In this document: positions 40,602-43,454 of the stretch, in pieces
Position numbering within the stretch: the stretch's first letter is position 1
Layout: the number at the start of each line of letters is the position of its first letter
NCBI GenBank assembly: GCA_003284375.1
Contig: QBVL01000010.1
Coordinates: 1 to 43,454 of the forward strand
Length of the DNA: 43,454 nucleotides
Direction of reading: 5' to 3'
Source: Prochlorococcus sp. AG-311-J23
Lineage (GTDB): Bacteria > Cyanobacteriota > Cyanobacteriia > PCC-6307 > Cyanobiaceae
Translations under genes and position numbers: made by a program
The notes under the pieces: generated by a model
What the model saw: the letters and a program-made list of their open reading frames with translations, nothing else
Told to the model about the DNA's origin: nothing
The model's database searches: none

Positions 40602-40636
40602 TCTAGAGGTGAACCATGGTTCATGTCTAGATTTTT
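40602..40636 (+). terminator. Large palindrome with T run downstream of argJ
   Basis: TGAACCATGGTTCA (40610-40623) is a perfect 14-base palindrome flanked on both sides by TCTAGA (40602-40607, 40626-40631) and followed by TTTTT. It could form a terminator hairpin for argJ transcription or be a protein binding site. Which of the two cannot be told from sequence. Confidence 0.45.
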
Positions 40637-40685
40637 AAAATATATTTATGCACTACTATTTGTAAGTCGTTTATGAACTGAATAA

Positions 40686-42065
40686 TCAGTATAAACCAGT
40701 CACTTCACTAAAGAGTAGTTGATTTTCATTTGATTCTGCAAACCCTAAAAGTAATTCGCTTCTATCCTCAATTCCATTATTGAGTTGTCCAACCCAATAG
40801 TTGTATCCGTCTGCATCAGCATTTCGTCCAAGAATATTATTATAAAGGTTGTTCACATATTGTTCATTTGAGACATCTTCTCCATATTTTTCTTTGAATT
40901 CAGAGGATGTTATGAAAGATTCTGCTACCTGTCTTTCAGTATTTTCTCCTGAACTATTTTTTTCAATCCAGTACTCAAGTCCATCAGAATCAGGAAACCG
41001 ATTAAAGGCAGCGTTATAGACACGAAACATTTTTCCTGTGACATCATCTTTTGCTTTGACTTGATCAAAGGTTGCTTCTATTTCAGCAATGGCACTTACA
41101 GCTTTATCTGCAAATTGAAGTTTGGGAATACCAGTGATGTCATCAAAAAAACCTTCTGATGTTTTTATTTCAATTGATCCATCACTTCTTTTAAAGAAAT
41201 CATACTCTTCTAGGGGTTTTTCAAATGTTTTAGAGGTATTAAGTTTGCTTGATTCAACCCATCGATCATCGATATCTGCTACGGGGTCTATCCAATCTGG
41301 ATAATTTTTTGGTTGACGAGTGGCGGCTATATGGGCTTTGTAGTTAAAACCTTTTGGTATTTCTCCATTTGTATTGCCTAACTCTTGGGCTAGTAATGCA
41401 TATTCCAAAGTTCCTTTCTTCGGCATTATTACTGGGGGATTTTCAAGATATACAGGAGCAATACCAATGCCATTGGCATCTGTCTCTTCATATGTAATGG
41501 GTTTGATTTGGTCTGGCGTTAGTTGTAATGCCTCTTCTTCATCTGCTGAAGGAACATAACCAGGGTCAGGTGCATCTTCTCTATCTGCCTTGGGAACCCA
41601 TCGATCATCGATATCTGCTACGGGGTCTATCCAATCTGGATAATTTTTTGGTTGACGAGTGGCGGCTATATGGGCTTTGTAGTTAAAACCTTCTGAAATT
41701 TCCCCATTTGCATTGCCCACTTCTTTAACTAATAATGCATATTCATCCGTACCCTTGACGGGCATTGTTGCTGGGGGATTCTCAAGATATATAGGAGCAA
41801 TTGAATTCCCGTTGGCATCTGTTTCAGGGTCAGAAGTTGAAGTTGAGTCAGAAGTTGATGTTGAGTCAGAAGTTGATGTTGAGTCAGAAGTTGATGTTGA
41901 GTCTGATTGTTGACGAGTCGCAGCGATATGAGCTTCATAGTTAAATCCTTCGTTTGCAGATGCTCCCCCTGTTTCTTCTAAAAGTAATTCATAATCCTTA
42001 CTCCCCTGCTCTGGCATGCTTTCGGGTGGGTTCTCTAAAAGAATTGGGGGATTATTTTGAGGCAT
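40686..42065 (-). CDS. Repeat-rich protein with C-terminal DUF4214 domain, probably secreted
   Basis: The 459 residues hold three copies of an about 50-residue unit (LENPP..MP..G...Y.LL..E.G, GFNY.AHIAATRQ). The last two carry an identical extension PKNYPDWIDPVADIDDRW. A STSTSD six-residue repeat lies at about residues 56-80. From about 310 follows an alpha-helical domain with YNAAFNRFPDSDGLEYWI and LYNNILGRNADADGYNYWVG, matching DUF4214, a domain common in large exported bacterial proteins. No classical signal peptide is visible, so export would need a C-terminal or other signal. It is enclosed by the two argJ-tail copies. Its function is unknown; a cell-surface role is inferred. Confidence 0.75.
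   Translation of the reverse strand: MPQNNPPILLENPPESMPEQGSKDYELLLEETGGASANEGFNYEAHIAATRQQSDSTSTSDSTSTSDSTSTSDSTSTSDPETDANGNSIAPIYLENPPATMPVKGTDEYALLVKEVGNANGEISEGFNYKAHIAATRQPKNYPDWIDPVADIDDRWVPKADREDAPDPGYVPSADEEEALQLTPDQIKPITYEETDANGIGIAPVYLENPPVIMPKKGTLEYALLAQELGNTNGEIPKGFNYKAHIAATRQPKNYPDWIDPVADIDDRWVESSKLNTSKTFEKPLEEYDFFKRSDGSIEIKTSEGFFDDITGIPKLQFADKAVSAIAEIEATFDQVKAKDDVTGKMFRVYNAAFNRFPDSDGLEYWIEKNSSGENTERQVAESFITSSEFKEKYGEDVSNEQYVNNLYNNILGRNADADGYNYWVGQLNNGIEDRSELLLGFAESNENQLLFSEVTGLY
41825..41905 (-). repeat. 18-base tandem repeat coding for STSTSD
   Basis: The unit GAGTCAGAAGTTGATGTT (plus strand) is repeated about four times without gaps, the first copy slightly changed. It encodes six-residue repeats in the DUF4214 protein. 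Copy number is likely to vary between strains. Confidence 0.85.
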
Positions 42066-42404
42066 ATTGTTTGAATACCTTTGATTTTCCTAGTATAAAA
42101 TATTAGAGTATAGAAAAAATAGATTATCTATATATTGTTCACATCTGACTTTTGGTTTGATTGATAGAGGATTGGATTTGAGATTACTAATGATTGCCAA
42201 CTTGTATGAAAAGTGTAAGGAGAGTGTGATGACTTGCTTTATTCGAATCATAGAAAGCTCTTAGACATTTACTTTTTATCGACTCGATTTTTGAGTGTGA
42301 TTTAAATGTAGGGTAAGTGTGATGTGAGTGCGATTTATTTCTGTAGACCTTGATCGAGTGATAGCAAGTGATCTGAAGACTGTTTATTGCTAACCTGGCA
42401 AGAT
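42066..42404. other. Non-coding stretch upstream of the DUF4214 gene
   Basis: No gene visible. It contains AGTGTGAT motifs at about 42226, 42293 and 42313 in the same orientation as those near argJ. An AT-rich part at 42090-42140 could hold the DUF4214 promoter on the minus strand. Confidence 0.5.
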
Positions 42405-42486
42405 GTTTGCATTAATGCCGATTACACGACCTAAAGTGTGATAACTCTAGATCTCAGTTATACCAAGCGAAGTGGAGGTGGACGTA
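42405..42486 (+). repeat. argJ 3'-end direct repeat, copy 2
   Basis: GTTTGCATTAATGCCGATTA followed by CACGACCTAA and AAGTGTGAT reproduces the end of argJ (V-C-I-N-A-D-Y-T-T-stop) in non-coding DNA, 1954 bases after the native stop. Similarity continues downstream (TTATACCAAGCGA, TGGAGG, TATACGC) to about 42486. Upstream of 42405 the match with argJ ends abruptly. Confidence 0.85.
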
Positions 42487-42554
42487 TACGCACATATTGT
42501 GATTGTGATAATTCTGTGAGAATTTTTTTCATTGAGTGTGATAATTAGTCATTT

Positions 42555-43454
42555 TTAAAAAATAGAAGTATTTATTTCGCTCTTTTCCTTGAGTTCTGCA
42601 AGTGCATGAACTTCAAGATCATGTTTATACCAATTTTCAGAAGTCCCTTTGATCAGTCCTATTTCTTGTTTTAACCATTTTTTTAATGTTTTCTCGGTAT
42701 CTAACACTTCTTGTCCAGAATAGGGACCTACTGAATCAATCAGGTTCCATCCAAACAAGGAGTGTTGTTTCATTCTTTGAGACAAGTTGTTGGTAACACC
42801 TATCTGTTGCTCTTCTGATCGTTCAAGTAGATAAAACCAAGCAGGTTTATGTGGTTTGAAACCATACTCAGCACAAGTTGGACATCCACATCCTTGAGAG
42901 GATCTGCTTGATATAACTGCATTCCACTGATGACCTTTTTTGCATTTCCATGCTTTTCTTTGTCCGCTATAGCAGAGTAATTGAGATGGATTCCATCCAT
43001 TTGCTTCTTTTGCAATTTCTGGAAAGAGTGTTTCTAAATCATTAAAACCAGGTAGAACTTTTTTATTGGTGCAATAAGGACAATTGGTTTTTAAACCTGT
43101 TCTATTAGCAGGTGTTGCTTTCCAGTTATGACCTTTTTTACATTTCCATTGATATTGTTTATGACTGCCTGGGATGACTTGTGATGGATCCCAACCATGT
43201 GCTTCTGCCGCTATTGAAGGGAATTTAGTTTTTAAGTCGTTGAACCCTGCAAGCACTTTTTGATTCGTGCAATAAGGACAATTTGTCCCTTCAGGTTTTG
43301 TTCTATTAGCAGGTGTTGCTTTCCAGTTATGACCTTTTTTACATTTCCATTGATATTGTTTATGACTGCCTGGGATGACTTGTGATGGATCCCAACCATG
43401 TGCTTCTGCCGCTATTGAAGGGAATTTAGTTTTTAAGTCGTTGAACCCTGCAAG
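42555..43454 (-). CDS. Zinc-ribbon repeat protein with C-terminal GIY-YIG-like nuclease domain (5' end outside window)
   Basis: The frame is open to the right edge, so the start is missing; an apparent GTG start at 43256 lies inside a repeat and is not the real one. Three visible units of about 67 residues each have WKCKKGH and NCPYCTN knuckles with V-L-x-G-F-N-D-L linkers, matching the treble-clef zinc ribbons (PF14311 type) of cyanobacterial and phage proteins. The last about 90 residues, AWFYLLERSEEQQIGVTNNL then SQRMKQH, resemble a GIY-YIG nuclease core. It may be a homing-type or defence nuclease. It starts right after the argJ-tail copy, in the accessory segment. Confidence 0.75.
   Translation of the reverse strand, partial: LAGFNDLKTKFPSIAAEAHGWDPSQVIPGSHKQYQWKCKKGHNWKATPANRTKPEGTNCPYCTNQKVLAGFNDLKTKFPSIAAEAHGWDPSQVIPGSHKQYQWKCKKGHNWKATPANRTGLKTNCPYCTNKKVLPGFNDLETLFPEIAKEANGWNPSQLLCYSGQRKAWKCKKGHQWNAVISSRSSQGCGCPTCAEYGFKPHKPAWFYLLERSEEQQIGVTNNLSQRMKQHSLFGWNLIDSVGPYSGQEVLDTEKTLKKWLKQEIGLIKGTSENWYKHDLEVHALAELKEKSEINTSIF
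43100..43454 (-). repeat. 201-base tandem repeat in the zinc-ribbon gene
   Basis: 43100-43253 and 43301-43454 appear identical over the 154 bases available (the second copy is cut by the window edge). The period is 201 bases, or 67 codons, one zinc-ribbon unit. The third unit (about 42900-43060) is diverged. Confidence 0.85.

Overview
The window looks like chromosomal DNA of a marine picocyanobacterium, most likely Prochlorococcus, possibly a low-light clade relative of the NATL strains. The reasons are very AT-rich DNA, tight gene packing, a cyanobacterial gene set (an Flv1/Flv3 flavodiiron pair, CbiD, ArgJ, GatB, arginine decarboxylase), Yfr1- and Yfr2-type small RNAs, and a family of TPR proteins common in that genus. 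This assignment rests on recognition of families and order, not on a search.

Layout. Positions 1-10100 are core genome: start of thiL, a lumenal cyclophilin, efp-accB, pdxA, an NAD-dependent epimerase-like protein, a small membrane protein, an HNH nuclease, a secreted hypothetical protein, a class V aminotransferase, cbiD and guaA. Positions 10101 to about 23280 are an accessory island starting exactly at the guaA stop codon. Positions 23283-40480 are core again: a hypothetical pair, penicillin-binding protein 2, an FMN reductase, flv1, flv3, alaS, speA, ndk, thiO, gatB, coaE and argJ. From 40481 to the right edge is a second accessory segment, starting exactly at the argJ stop codon.

The first part of the guaA island (10101 to about 17300) is built from units. 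The last 15-17 bases of guaA recur four more times as direct repeats (10272, 12260, 12388, 15450). Between them lie minus-strand genes with one common N-terminal part (short leader motif plus TPR repeats) and different C-terminal domains: an SGNH-type hydrolase, a SAM methyltransferase and, beyond the last copy, a 2-oxoglutarate/Fe(II) oxygenase. Flanking non-coding DNA is also conserved between units, and the SGNH gene is followed by a leftover methyltransferase C-terminus. This suggests domain exchange inside a repeated cassette. No recombinase gene is visible.

The second part of the island (about 17300-23280) holds small proteins of unknown function: two distantly related acidic proteins, a DUF4177-like protein, a 242-residue protein, a secreted protein and two small membrane proteins. 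It also carries two copies of a small-RNA pair on the minus strand: a Yfr2-like RNA and, just upstream, a terminator-bearing RNA whose first copy carries the Yfr1 signature, an 11-base perfect complement of the neighbouring Yfr2-like RNA. A separate structured element with two mutually exclusive pairings lies before the 242-residue gene.

The argJ segment repeats the guaA logic at a second core gene. The argJ 3' end (about 30 bases plus about 55 downstream) is duplicated at 42405, enclosing a repeat-rich DUF4214 protein. Multiple AAGTGTGAT-type direct repeats flank it. Beyond the copy is a zinc-ribbon/GIY-YIG protein that runs off the window.
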